Assembly: GCF_012290005.1 (NCBI RefSeq)
Contig: NZ_JAAXMS010000010.1
Coordinates: 165,358-229,357, forward strand
Direction: 5' to 3'
Length of the DNA stretch: 64,000 nt
Origin: Crateriforma spongiae
GTDB lineage: Bacteria; Planctomycetota; Planctomycetia; Pirellulales; Pirellulaceae
Shown here: one piece after another, positions 18,622 through 27,027 of the stretch
How the letters are laid out: each line of letters starts with the position of its first letter
How positions within the stretch are numbered: the stretch's first letter is position 1
The notes under the pieces: generated by a model
Told to the model about the DNA's origin: nothing
The model's input: the letters and a program-made list of their open reading frames with translations, nothing else
The model's database searches: none
Position numbers and translations under genes: made by a program

Positions 18622-19710
18622 CTATTCCAACAACGCGACTTCGATTTCCAAACCGGGCCCGAATCCCAACATCAACCAGGGCCGTGGCAAATCACGATCG
18701 GCGAATTGACGCAGCACCGCGGGCATGGTTGCCGACGACATGTTGCCGTGCTCCGACAACACGCTTCGGGATGTGGCCAATTGCTCGGGTTGCAATCCAA
18801 GGGAAGACTCAACCGCGGACAAGATTCGAGTCCCACCGGGATGCACCGCCCAGCCTTGGATCGATTCGATCGTATGGCCCCGCTTGGCAAGCCATGGGGT
18901 CAAGAAATCCACCAACCCGGCTTCGATCAACGACGGGACGGTGGCCGACAGTGTCATCTCAAATCCATGGTCGCCGACTTTCCATGTCATCGCATCGCGG
19001 CTGTCTGGCACCAAACACGAACCGGTTTCCACCAAAGTTGCAAGCGATGGCTTTTGGGAATCACGTCGCAACACCATCGCCGCCGCACCGTCGGCGAACA
19101 ACGCACCGGAAACGATTCGGTTGGCATCATATCCGTATTGGTAATGCAAACTGCACAGTTCGACACAGCACAGCAACACGTTGGCGTTTTCGTTGGCAGC
19201 CAGCAGTCCTTGGGCGGCTCGCAATCCGTTGATCGCACCGTGACATCCCATGAATCCCACTTGGACGCGTTGCGTTTGCGCGGGCAATCCCAAACGCTGG
19301 ATCAGTTCAATATCCACGCCGGGTGCGGCAAAACCTGTGCAAGTCACGACCACCAAGTGGGTGACCTGACTGGGATCAAGTCCCGATTCATCCAGCGCGA
19401 TTCGCGACGCATCGGCGGCCAGTTGCGGTGCGTGATCGGCGAATTGTTGGCTGCGGACGGCGGTCGTCGGACCACGATCTTCGTGATCGACCGCGGGTGG
19501 AAAGAAATCTTGTTCGACCGTGCCACACGCGGCCTCGCTCAACAACACGCTGCCTCGCGACTGCACACCGCTGCGGCGGTACAGAGCCTCCAAACGACGG
19601 CGTTGCTGATCGCTGGAACAGGACAACTGTTTGGCGACTTCGCTAGATTTTTGTCGACAGATACTGACCGGGGGGACGGCAAAACCGATCCCATCAAGCG
19701 TCACATTCAC
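18622..19710 (-). CDS. Type III polyketide synthase (chalcone/stilbene-synthase-like)
   Basis: 362 residues. The catalytic triad is visible: Cys156 in VGFMGCHGAING, His290 in WAVHPGG, and Asn323 in SEHGNMSSAT. Bacterial members condense malonyl-CoA onto acyl-CoA starters, often making alkylresorcinols or alkylpyrones. It follows the methyltransferase gene by 59 bp on the same strand, an arrangement seen in bacterial alkylresorcinol loci where the methyltransferase modifies the phenolic lipid. The flavin monooxygenase sometimes found in such loci is not nearby. Confidence 0.9.
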   Translation of the reverse strand: MNVTLDGIGFAVPPVSICRQKSSEVAKQLSCSSDQQRRRLEALYRRSGVQSRGSVLLSEAACGTVEQDFFPPAVDHEDRGPTTAVRSQQFADHAPQLAADASRIALDESGLDPSQVTHLVVVTCTGFAAPGVDIELIQRLGLPAQTQRVQVGFMGCHGAINGLRAAQGLLAANENANVLLCCVELCSLHYQYGYDANRIVSGALFADGAAAMVLRRDSQKPSLATLVETGSCLVPDSRDAMTWKVGDHGFEMTLSATVPSLIEAGLVDFLTPWLAKRGHTIESIQGWAVHPGGTRILSAVESSLGLQPEQLATSRSVLSEHGNMSSATMPAVLRQFADRDLPRPWLMLGFGPGLEIEVALLE

Positions 19711-19769
19711 TCAGGTCCCTTCGCATACTTTTCGCTTCGAATCCGCCCCATCCGACGCCACTGCGACGG

Positions 19770-20498
19770 TCAGGCGAATGCAGGAACGATCGCGGGAACC
19801 GCAATTTCGTCAATCCTAACCACCCAACAGCCGGGTACCAGCCTTTCCACATCAACGGGTCTAGCCAGCGCCCGGTGTACGATCCCGCGAAACTCCTCTC
19901 GCGTAAAGGCCGCGTAGACCGAATCGATTGCGTCTTTCCGCAATGCCGGTGATCGTGACACCAATCGCGACGCGGCCCAGGCGGCCGCCAGATTGGTCCG
20001 CGATCGTTCCCAATCACACAGCAGCAGACCGGATGCCGCCATCTGCATGGACTGAATCAACCGGATCGCTCGGGCATCGTCCACCCGATGCATCCACAGC
20101 GCACACAGGATGACATCAAACCCGTCGGGCAATCCTTGGCGGAACACGTCGCGACACACGACGTCCGCGTTCAGCTTCCAACGATCCATCATTTGCTGTT
20201 GTTGGTCCAGCGACCAAGGATCTGGAACCAACACCGTCATCTGCAGAGGCAAACCGCGGCGGTCGGCCGTGTCGACCAACTGCAGGGCCAAGTCATCATC
20301 GCCCGATGACAAATCCAACACCCGCAGCGGGCGGCCCGGTCGCCGACGAGCAAACCGCACCAGATGACCAAACAATGCACCGGAGATCCCGGCCAAGGCG
20401 CCGATACGGCAATGGCCCCGCATGACAGCGATTCGTTCCGCATCATCAGCGTCCGCTCGATCGTCCACAGCGGGAAAAGGTCGTCGCGGTAGGCTCAT
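19770..20498 (-). CDS. Class I SAM-dependent methyltransferase
   Basis: 242 residues from the ATG at 20498, chosen because it starts 10 bp after the preceding stop; GTG 20564 would overlap. The SAM-binding motif I reads LRVLDLSSGDDDLAL, slightly degenerate from the usual DxGxGxG, and is followed by a typical motif IV region (DVILCALWMHRV). Likely methylates the product of the neighbouring type III PKS (inference from gene order). The His in the WMHRV stretch resembles quinone-type C/O-methyltransferases. Confidence 0.7.
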   Translation of the reverse strand: MSLPRRPFPAVDDRADADDAERIAVMRGHCRIGALAGISGALFGHLVRFARRRPGRPLRVLDLSSGDDDLALQLVDTADRRGLPLQMTVLVPDPWSLDQQQQMMDRWKLNADVVCRDVFRQGLPDGFDVILCALWMHRVDDARAIRLIQSMQMAASGLLLCDWERSRTNLAAAWAASRLVSRSPALRKDAIDSVYAAFTREEFRGIVHRALARPVDVERLVPGCWVVRIDEIAVPAIVPAFA

Positions 20499-20508
20499 GC
20501 GGGCATCA

Positions 20509-21522
20509 TCATTCACTGCGGTCGACGATTTCGTTTTCAACCGCCTGGCCAGATTCAAAACCATCCAAATTGGTCAACGTCGTCATCGCGATCGACCGCA
20601 TCGCATCGCTTGTGAAAAACGCCTGATGTGCCGTGATCAGAACGTTCGGAAACGTCATCAAACGTGTCAGCACGTCGTCTTGGATGATTTGGCTGGACAG
20701 ATCATTGAAGAACAATCCGGATTCTTCTTCGTACACATCCAGGGCAAGTCCGCCCAAGTGCCCCGATTTCAAACACTTGATCGCGGCGGCCGCATCCACC
20801 AAACCTCCTCGCGATGTGTTGACCACAATCGCGCCCGGTTTCATTGTCTGCAATGCATCCGCGTCGATCAAATGATACGTGTGGGGGTTCAACGGGCAAT
20901 GCAGCGACACAATGTCTGATTCAGCCAGCAGACGTTCCATCGAAACGTATTCCCCCAGCGATTCCATCTCAGGATCGGTGTGCACGTCGTACATCAGACA
21001 CCGACATCCAAACCCGCTGGCAATCCGCGTGAACACCTTGCCGATTTCACCGGTGCCGACGATTCCCACGGTGCGTCCGTGCAGGTCGAAACCGATCAGC
21101 CCTTCGAGCGAAAAATTGTTGTCGCGAACGCGATGATACGCGCGATGAATTCTTCGATTCAACGTTAACAGCAAACCCATCGCGTGTTCGGCCACCGCGT
21201 AGGGGCTGTACTTGGGCACGCGAGCGGCGCGGATTCCGAAATCTGCCGCCGCTTTCAAATCAATGTTGTTGAACCCCGCACACCGCATCACCACAAAGCG
21301 AATGCCGGCGACTTTCAACGCTTCCAAGACTTCGCGATCCAGCCGATCGTTGACGAACGCACAGATCGCATCCGATTCATCGGCCAGCACGACGGTATCG
21401 CGGTTCAATTCTGGCTTTAGGAATCGAAATTCGTGTTGAGGCAAATCCGCATCACGCGACTTCAAAGCTTCGTCAAGAAACTGACGGTCGTACGACTTGG
21501 TACTAAAGCAGGCAACTTTCAT
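20509..21522 (-). CDS. ldhA: D-2-hydroxyacid dehydrogenase, fermentative D-lactate dehydrogenase type
   Basis: 337 residues. The NAD-binding motif is GIVGTGEIGKVF; the substrate-side motifs are RCAGFNNIDL, the Arg in NTSRGGLVD and the catalytic His in LITAHQAFFT. The order and length match the LdhA branch of D-isomer-specific 2-hydroxyacid dehydrogenases, which reduces pyruvate to D-lactate. The start at 21522 overlaps the lgt stop by four bases (ATGA), so the two are translationally coupled. Other 2-hydroxyacids cannot be excluded as substrates. Confidence 0.8.
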   Translation of the reverse strand: MKVACFSTKSYDRQFLDEALKSRDADLPQHEFRFLKPELNRDTVVLADESDAICAFVNDRLDREVLEALKVAGIRFVVMRCAGFNNIDLKAAADFGIRAARVPKYSPYAVAEHAMGLLLTLNRRIHRAYHRVRDNNFSLEGLIGFDLHGRTVGIVGTGEIGKVFTRIASGFGCRCLMYDVHTDPEMESLGEYVSMERLLAESDIVSLHCPLNPHTYHLIDADALQTMKPGAIVVNTSRGGLVDAAAAIKCLKSGHLGGLALDVYEEESGLFFNDLSSQIIQDDVLTRLMTFPNVLITAHQAFFTSDAMRSIAMTTLTNLDGFESGQAVENEIVDRSE

Positions 21523-22829
21523 GATTGACGCGGTGTGGTTTGTGGCATCCCGGCGGTCGCGGGCGAAGTTTCGACCGCGGGCCCACGACGATACAACCAA
21601 ACCATGCTGGCCAGCGAAATCAACAGAACCGCGATGCTGACCCACTGTGAAATGGACAACCCGGTTCCGAACTGTCCCGCTTCATCGACGCGAACCCATT
21701 CCAACCCAAATCGAATTATCGCATAACCGACAAATCCGATCAGCATCAACGCGCCGTCGCGATAGCCCGGACGTCGGGTCCACCACCATCCGAGCAACCA
21801 CAAGACGACAACCATCACGGCCGCTGAAATGCTGCTGATGATCTGAGTGGCATGAACCGACAACGATCGACGCGGCAATTGCTGTGGGGAAAAGCGATAA
21901 ATCTGGTCGTCAACAGACAAAGCGACGCCCACGGCCGCTTGGTCAGCGGGAACGTCTCGCGGCGCGTCTTCCAGAAACGACGGGTCCAACGAGATCTGAT
22001 CGACGGTCTGTCCCGCTTCCAGCCCCGCGTCATCGGCCAGGCTTCCCGGCTGAACTGCGACGATCTGACGCGTGTCATCGTCGATCCGGATCCCGATCAA
22101 TTCGCCATTGATCAATTGTTCGTGAAAGACGGGACTGGCTTGTGGAAACTGCACCGCCCAGGATCCCGGTTCGCACCGTCCGCCGTAACAGCAACCGTTC
22201 ATCAAGCACCCGAGACGTCCGAACATCAATCCGATAAAGATGCACGGGACGATCGCGTCGCCCAATTTCAACAGCGGCATCCGGTGTCGCATCAGATAAT
22301 AGGCCGACGCGGCAAATCCGCCGATGAAGCCACCGTAAACCACCAAACCACCGCCGGTGAATGCCAGCATGTTTCGCAGGGTTTCGGTCAACGAATCGGC
22401 CATGTATTCGTGGCGATACTGGATGACGTAAAACAATCGGGCCCCGACGATACCGCCGATGAACGTCCACGGTGCCAAGCCAAAAATCAGGTCCGGATTC
22501 AAGCCAAACTTGGACGCACGATAGGCCGCTGCCATGACAGCGGTTCCGACGCCCAGCAACAAAAAGAATCCGTAACCACGGACCGCAATGCCGATCGGAT
22601 CGCCGTCGACATTGCGGACTTCGACTTGGGGCAAAATGAAGGTGACCAACACGCCGGCGGCGGCCCACAACCAGCCTTCCTGTTGCAGGGTCGCCGAAAT
22701 GCTGCCTTTTCGTGACGCCAGGATCATCCGCAGCGCGAACGCGATCCCAAGCACGATCAGCGCCCATCCCCAACCGGCGATGGGCAATCCGCCCAGTTCG
22801 TGAGGGATCAGAAACAGCGTTCTTCGCAT
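21519..22829 (-). CDS. lgt: Prolipoprotein diacylglyceryl transferase with a PDZ-like insertion
   Basis: 436 residues, well above the usual 260-300. Several transmembrane helices carry the Lgt signature GRLGCLMNGCCYGG (residues 204-217). The enzyme moves diacylglycerol from phosphatidylglycerol onto the lipobox cysteine of prelipoproteins at the inner membrane. About 85 extra residues (roughly 235-325), with a PDZ-like VQPGSLADDAGLEAGQTV stretch, sit between the signature loop and SVHATQI, the region equivalent to the HPSQLYE motif. First gene of a minus-strand block leading into ldhA, the methyltransferase and the type III PKS. Confidence 0.88.
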   Translation of the reverse strand: MRRTLFLIPHELGGLPIAGWGWALIVLGIAFALRMILASRKGSISATLQQEGWLWAAAGVLVTFILPQVEVRNVDGDPIGIAVRGYGFFLLLGVGTAVMAAAYRASKFGLNPDLIFGLAPWTFIGGIVGARLFYVIQYRHEYMADSLTETLRNMLAFTGGGLVVYGGFIGGFAASAYYLMRHRMPLLKLGDAIVPCIFIGLMFGRLGCLMNGCCYGGRCEPGSWAVQFPQASPVFHEQLINGELIGIRIDDDTRQIVAVQPGSLADDAGLEAGQTVDQISLDPSFLEDAPRDVPADQAAVGVALSVDDQIYRFSPQQLPRRSLSVHATQIISSISAAVMVVVLWLLGWWWTRRPGYRDGALMLIGFVGYAIIRFGLEWVRVDEAGQFGTGLSISQWVSIAVLLISLASMVWLYRRGPAVETSPATAGMPQTTPRQS

Positions 22830-23019
22830 ACGATTCTTGGGGACGTGACCGATGACGCGTCTTCACCGGTGCAGGCGACGGACCGCTGACGGATTGATCT
22901 GGACGGCGTGTCGTCCGATGACCTAACGTCCGGCGGGGAAACGATTCTGTTTCTACGCCGATAACGCGCCCAACGTCCAGTGGTTTCTTTTGTTCACGCC
23001 GCCTGACCCCGTGCCCGCG

Positions 23020-23919
23020 ATGACGTTTCACAGCCCACCGCAACGCCCCGCCGAACGCGACGCCATCCGTTCCCACGTTTCGCAGCGGCGATCCCCGCCC
23101 CAAACCGCCATCCTGTTTCCGATTCGGTCGCTCTGGACCACCGTCGTCGTGACCGGGGCGGTGATGATGTTTGCCATGATCCAAACCGCATCCGCCCAAT
23201 CCAATGTCCGTCCGGCCAGTTACAGCGGCGGCGGACGCATGGCCAGTTTTCGCGTCAACAACGTGGTCAGCGATCACCAGGGCCGCACCTTGGCCGATCA
23301 CGACGTGCTGTTTCAGTCGGGAAAAATTTATGACTTTTCGAATCAGCAACCACGTTTCATCACGCTGATCGACATCGCCGGCAGCCGAGTCGTTCTGCTG
23401 GACACCCAATCCAAAGTCAAAGCGTCGATCGCGACCGAGACCCTGTTGCAGGTCGCCGCACAAGCACAGTCATTGGCCACCGAACAGGGCAAGGCCGCAC
23501 GCTTGGGCGTCAACGTCCCGGTCAACGTCAGTGACGACCAATCTGTTTTCACCACCAATTATGGCGACGATGTCGTCGGTCAAGTCACCTACCAGGTGGA
23601 AACCGAGGCGGCCAAGGATCGCTTGATGCCGATCGCATACGGCCAATTCATCGATTGGTTCGGACGGCTGGACATCGCACGGAAAACGGGATCGCTTCCC
23701 TTCGCACGGATGTCGGTGCATCAGCAACTGCAAGGCAACAACCGCTTGCCGCTGCGTACCACCATGACCGTCCGGCGTGGGTCCGACAGCCAAACGCTGA
23801 CGGCCACCCACACACGTCATGCCTTGGACAGCAACGACTTGAAACGAATCGACGAAGTCGCCGGCATGCTGACTCTGTTCAAAGAGGTCGACCTCAAAGA
23901 CTTCCCCCAGATGCACTGA
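23020..23919 (+). CDS. Secreted protein of unknown function
   Basis: About 299 residues from the ATG at 23020; a TTG at 22990 is also open. A hydrophobic segment (LWTTVVVTGAVMMFAMI) ends in TASAQS, a good signal-peptidase site, after a long N-region. The mature part has no motif I recognise. Lies between the divergent lgt gene and the porin gene, 93 bp before the latter. Probably periplasmic. Confidence 0.6.
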   Translation: MTFHSPPQRPAERDAIRSHVSQRRSPPQTAILFPIRSLWTTVVVTGAVMMFAMIQTASAQSNVRPASYSGGGRMASFRVNNVVSDHQGRTLADHDVLFQSGKIYDFSNQQPRFITLIDIAGSRVVLLDTQSKVKASIATETLLQVAAQAQSLATEQGKAARLGVNVPVNVSDDQSVFTTNYGDDVVGQVTYQVETEAAKDRLMPIAYGQFIDWFGRLDIARKTGSLPFARMSVHQQLQGNNRLPLRTTMTVRRGSDSQTLTATHTRHALDSNDLKRIDEVAGMLTLFKEVDLKDFPQMH

Positions 23920-24012
23920 GGGACTTTCGACGTTGTTCCGCCTGAGATGCTCAGGTGAGCGCCCACAGACGATCTGGATGGCGTCTCCGTTGGATCCAAA
24001 GCTGATTCTGTG

Positions 24013-25485
24013 ATGCGTCGTCTCGTTTTTCTCCTCGCAATCCTTTGTCACTGGGCCATCGGCCTTTGTGGTCAAGGTAACGGCGATGACGAGGCGACCG
24101 TACGACTGGCTCCGCCGCAACTGGCCGGGACTAACGATCCGATCGACTTTGTCCTGCCACCGCTTGTCGGTGCTCCCGCCGAAAGTCCCGGCGAAAGTCC
24201 CGGCGAAGTGGTGCAAACGCAAACCTGGACCGTCCAATCGACGCCGACCAGTGAAAACCAATCCGACGCCCGCTTGGATTGGCTGGACGATGTCCAGGTC
24301 GGCTACGACAACGGTTTTGTGATCGCCAGTGATCATCCGATCGAATTGGCCACCGAAGATTCCGATTACGTTTTACGAATCAACGGCTGGGGACAATTAC
24401 GGCATACGGCAACGGATTTTCGCAGCGGATCCAGTGACCTGAACCAGTTTCAATTGAAACGTGGGCGGTTGGTATTCGCCGGCAATGCTTTCGAACCCGA
24501 ACTGAATTATTTTGTCCAGCTGGACGGTCGCAGCAGCAGCGGTGACGACGTCCGTCTGTTGGATTACTACTTGGACTACGACGTCGGACATGCCCAGTGG
24601 AATCGCCCGCGCGGTGCACTGGTCCTGCGGGCTGGAAAATACAAGGTCCCGTTCTCGATGGCCCGTTGGATGTCGGGACGCGAGTTTCAGTTTGCCGACC
24701 GCAGCCTGGCCAGCACCTTCTTTGACGTCAACCGAAGCTTTGCCTGGGGCGTGCACGGGAAACTGCATCCGCTGGGACGTCCATTCCACTGGGACGTCGC
24801 GATCTTCAACGGCTTGGTGACCGGCGGCGCGGAAACCGGAAGTAGCGGCAACCTGGACGACAATTTTGCGTTCAGCCTGCGACTGCACACCTTCCCGACA
24901 GGCGACTGGGGACCGACAACCCTGGCCGACCTGGAACATCACGACGATCTGGCCACCCGAATCGGCTTTGGGGTTGCCACGACGCGGATCAACCGATCGG
25001 GCAGTACGGAATTCACGCGACTGCGGGTGATCGATTCCGGATTGCGTTTGTCCGATCTGCTGCCGGTCGATGTCAACGACTACGGCGTCGCCTTGTTCGC
25101 CACGGATGTGTCCACCAAGTTCCGCGGTTGGTCGACGACCTTGGAATACTATTTCCGTACCATCGGCAATTTCAGTGGCAGCCAATCGGAGGACCTGTTT
25201 GACCATGGATTGTGGCTGCAAATCGGCAAGTTCGTCATTCCACATCGGATGGAACTGGTGACACGGTGGTCGCACCTCACGGGCGACTCGGGAACCCTTG
25301 GCCGACAGAACCAAAGCGCCGAAGAAATCGCCGCCGCGATGGTTTGGTATCTACGACAACAACATTGCAAATGGGTCACTGACGTTACGTATGTCGACGG
25401 GGCGCCGATCGATTCGGCGGCCTTGGATCTGGCTCCCGGCAACGCCGGTTGGCTGTTCCGATCGCAAGTCCAATTCAGCTTTTGA
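24013..25485 (+). CDS. Phosphate-selective porin O/P-like outer-membrane protein
   Basis: 490 residues with a short N-terminal signal sequence (RRLVFLLAILCHWAIGLCGQG). The body is rich in alternating strands, with motifs typical of OprO/OprP-type porins (GWGQLRHTATDFR, NQFQLKRGRLVFAG, YKVPFSMARW) and a C-terminal VQFSF ending in Phe, the usual outer-membrane insertion signal. The family forms 16-strand channels for anions such as phosphate; specificity here is not provable. GTG 24010 directly precedes the chosen ATG. The Pro-rich stretch around residues 50-65 contains a short PAESPGESPGE repeat. Confidence 0.8.
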   Translation: MRRLVFLLAILCHWAIGLCGQGNGDDEATVRLAPPQLAGTNDPIDFVLPPLVGAPAESPGESPGEVVQTQTWTVQSTPTSENQSDARLDWLDDVQVGYDNGFVIASDHPIELATEDSDYVLRINGWGQLRHTATDFRSGSSDLNQFQLKRGRLVFAGNAFEPELNYFVQLDGRSSSGDDVRLLDYYLDYDVGHAQWNRPRGALVLRAGKYKVPFSMARWMSGREFQFADRSLASTFFDVNRSFAWGVHGKLHPLGRPFHWDVAIFNGLVTGGAETGSSGNLDDNFAFSLRLHTFPTGDWGPTTLADLEHHDDLATRIGFGVATTRINRSGSTEFTRLRVIDSGLRLSDLLPVDVNDYGVALFATDVSTKFRGWSTTLEYYFRTIGNFSGSQSEDLFDHGLWLQIGKFVIPHRMELVTRWSHLTGDSGTLGRQNQSAEEIAAAMVWYLRQQHCKWVTDVTYVDGAPIDSAALDLAPGNAGWLFRSQVQFSF

Positions 25486-25527
25486 TCGGCGGCCAAGTAT
25501 TCCGGCGTCACAACGGGTCGGTATTAT

Positions 25528-26892
25528 TCAGCCGACCGAAGGCAAGCCAGACAACGCCATCGCGATCTCCTCGGCCGGGTATTCATAGTCTTTCAACTTG
25601 CCGGCAAAGTAGTCCGTGTAAGCCTGCATGTCGAAATGACCGTGCCCGCACAGGTTGAACAAAATCGTTTGGCCCACACCTTCTTCGCGGCAGCGGATCG
25701 CTTCACGTCGCGCCGCGGCGACGGCATGGTTGGCTTCGGGTGCGGGCAAAATCAGTTCAGCCTTGGCGAATTCGACACCGGATTCAAAGATCTCCAATTG
25801 GTGCACCGACGTGGCTTCGAAGGCTTGAAGATCCAGCAGCTGGCTGACCAACGGTCCCATGCCGTGATACCGCAGACCGCCGGAATGAAAACCGGGCGGA
25901 ATGAATGAGCTGCCCAACGTGTGCATCTTGACCATTGGGGTCAGATGCGCCGTGTCGCCATAGTCGTACGCGAACGCACCTTTGGTCAGCGTCGGACAAG
26001 CGGCCGGTTCCACGGCGACCACGCGAGTGTTTGATTCGCCACGCAAATTCCGGCCCAGATAGGGAAACGCCATTCCGGCAAAATTCGATCCGCCGCCGGT
26101 GCACGCACAGATGACGTCCGGCGAATCACCCGCCATCTCGAATTGCTTCATGCATTCCAGCCCGATCACGGTTTGATGCAGACAAACATGATTCAGCACG
26201 CTGCCCAACGCATAGTTCGTATCCGCTGACGCGGCGGCCACCTCAACCGCCTCAGAAATGGCGATCCCCAGTGAACCGGTGCAATCAGGGTCTTTGGCCA
26301 GGATGTCACGCCCCGATTGTGTCCGCGCACTGGGACTGGGCACCACTTCCGCACCAAACGATTGCATCAACGCCTTGCGATACGGTTTCTGTTCGCTGCT
26401 GACCTTGACCATGAAGACCAGGCATTCCAGATCAAACGCCGAACAAGCGATCGCCAACGAAGATCCCCATTGCCCGGCCCCGGTTTCGGTCGCCAGCTTT
26501 TTGATTCCAGCCGTCTTGTTGTAATAAGCCTGGGGGATGGCCGTGTTGGGCTTATGAGACCCTGCGGGGCTGACGCCTTCGTACTTGTAATAGATCCGCG
26601 CCGGGGTATTCAGCGCCTTTTCCCAACGTCTGGCACGGAACAACGGCGATGGCCGCCATTGACGATACAGTTCGCGGACCGGGCCGGGAATTTCGATCTC
26701 ACGCTGATCGGAAACTTCTTGTTCGATCAAAGCCGGCGGAAAAATCGTCGCCAAGTCATCGGGAGTGATCGGTTTTCCCGTGGCCGGATGCAACACACCG
26801 TGCGGCGGTTCGGGAAGATCGGCAATGACGTTGTACCAAGTCTCAGGAATGTCCTTTTCATCCAGAACGTATTTCACTTGATCGGTCATCAC
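25528..26892 (-). CDS. trpB: Tryptophan synthase beta chain, TrpB2 type
   Basis: 454 residues, the length of the TrpB2 subgroup rather than the roughly 400 of TrpB1. The PLP lysine is Lys114 in GSHKPNTA; the phosphate-binding loop is CTGGGSNFAG. The enzyme makes tryptophan from indole and serine. TrpB2 lacks tight partnering with TrpA and often stands alone, as here: no trp gene is adjacent. A TrpB2 without its own operon may act as an indole salvage enzyme (known idea for the group). Confidence 0.9.
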   Translation of the reverse strand: MMTDQVKYVLDEKDIPETWYNVIADLPEPPHGVLHPATGKPITPDDLATIFPPALIEQEVSDQREIEIPGPVRELYRQWRPSPLFRARRWEKALNTPARIYYKYEGVSPAGSHKPNTAIPQAYYNKTAGIKKLATETGAGQWGSSLAIACSAFDLECLVFMVKVSSEQKPYRKALMQSFGAEVVPSPSARTQSGRDILAKDPDCTGSLGIAISEAVEVAAASADTNYALGSVLNHVCLHQTVIGLECMKQFEMAGDSPDVICACTGGGSNFAGMAFPYLGRNLRGESNTRVVAVEPAACPTLTKGAFAYDYGDTAHLTPMVKMHTLGSSFIPPGFHSGGLRYHGMGPLVSQLLDLQAFEATSVHQLEIFESGVEFAKAELILPAPEANHAVAAARREAIRCREEGVGQTILFNLCGHGHFDMQAYTDYFAGKLKDYEYPAEEIAMALSGLPSVG

Positions 26893-27027
26893 AGTTTCCG
26901 GTCGGTGGGGTGGGGCAGGGTGGGTGAATCATCCAATGACAACACGATGGATGATAGACAGCCTGTTGCATGGAACGGTCGGACCGCCAGATGATGCGAC
27001 GATGCGACACGCAGCAATGACGCCATC

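Noticed and set aside
18706..19917. 403-residue plus-strand ORF
   Set aside because: Antisense to the type III PKS, whose catalytic triad and motifs are intact; no domain in the antisense reading.
22075..23463. 462-residue minus-strand ORF over lgt and the secreted protein gene
   Set aside because: Overlaps lgt in another frame and runs antisense through a signal-peptide gene; Arg-rich nonsense composition.
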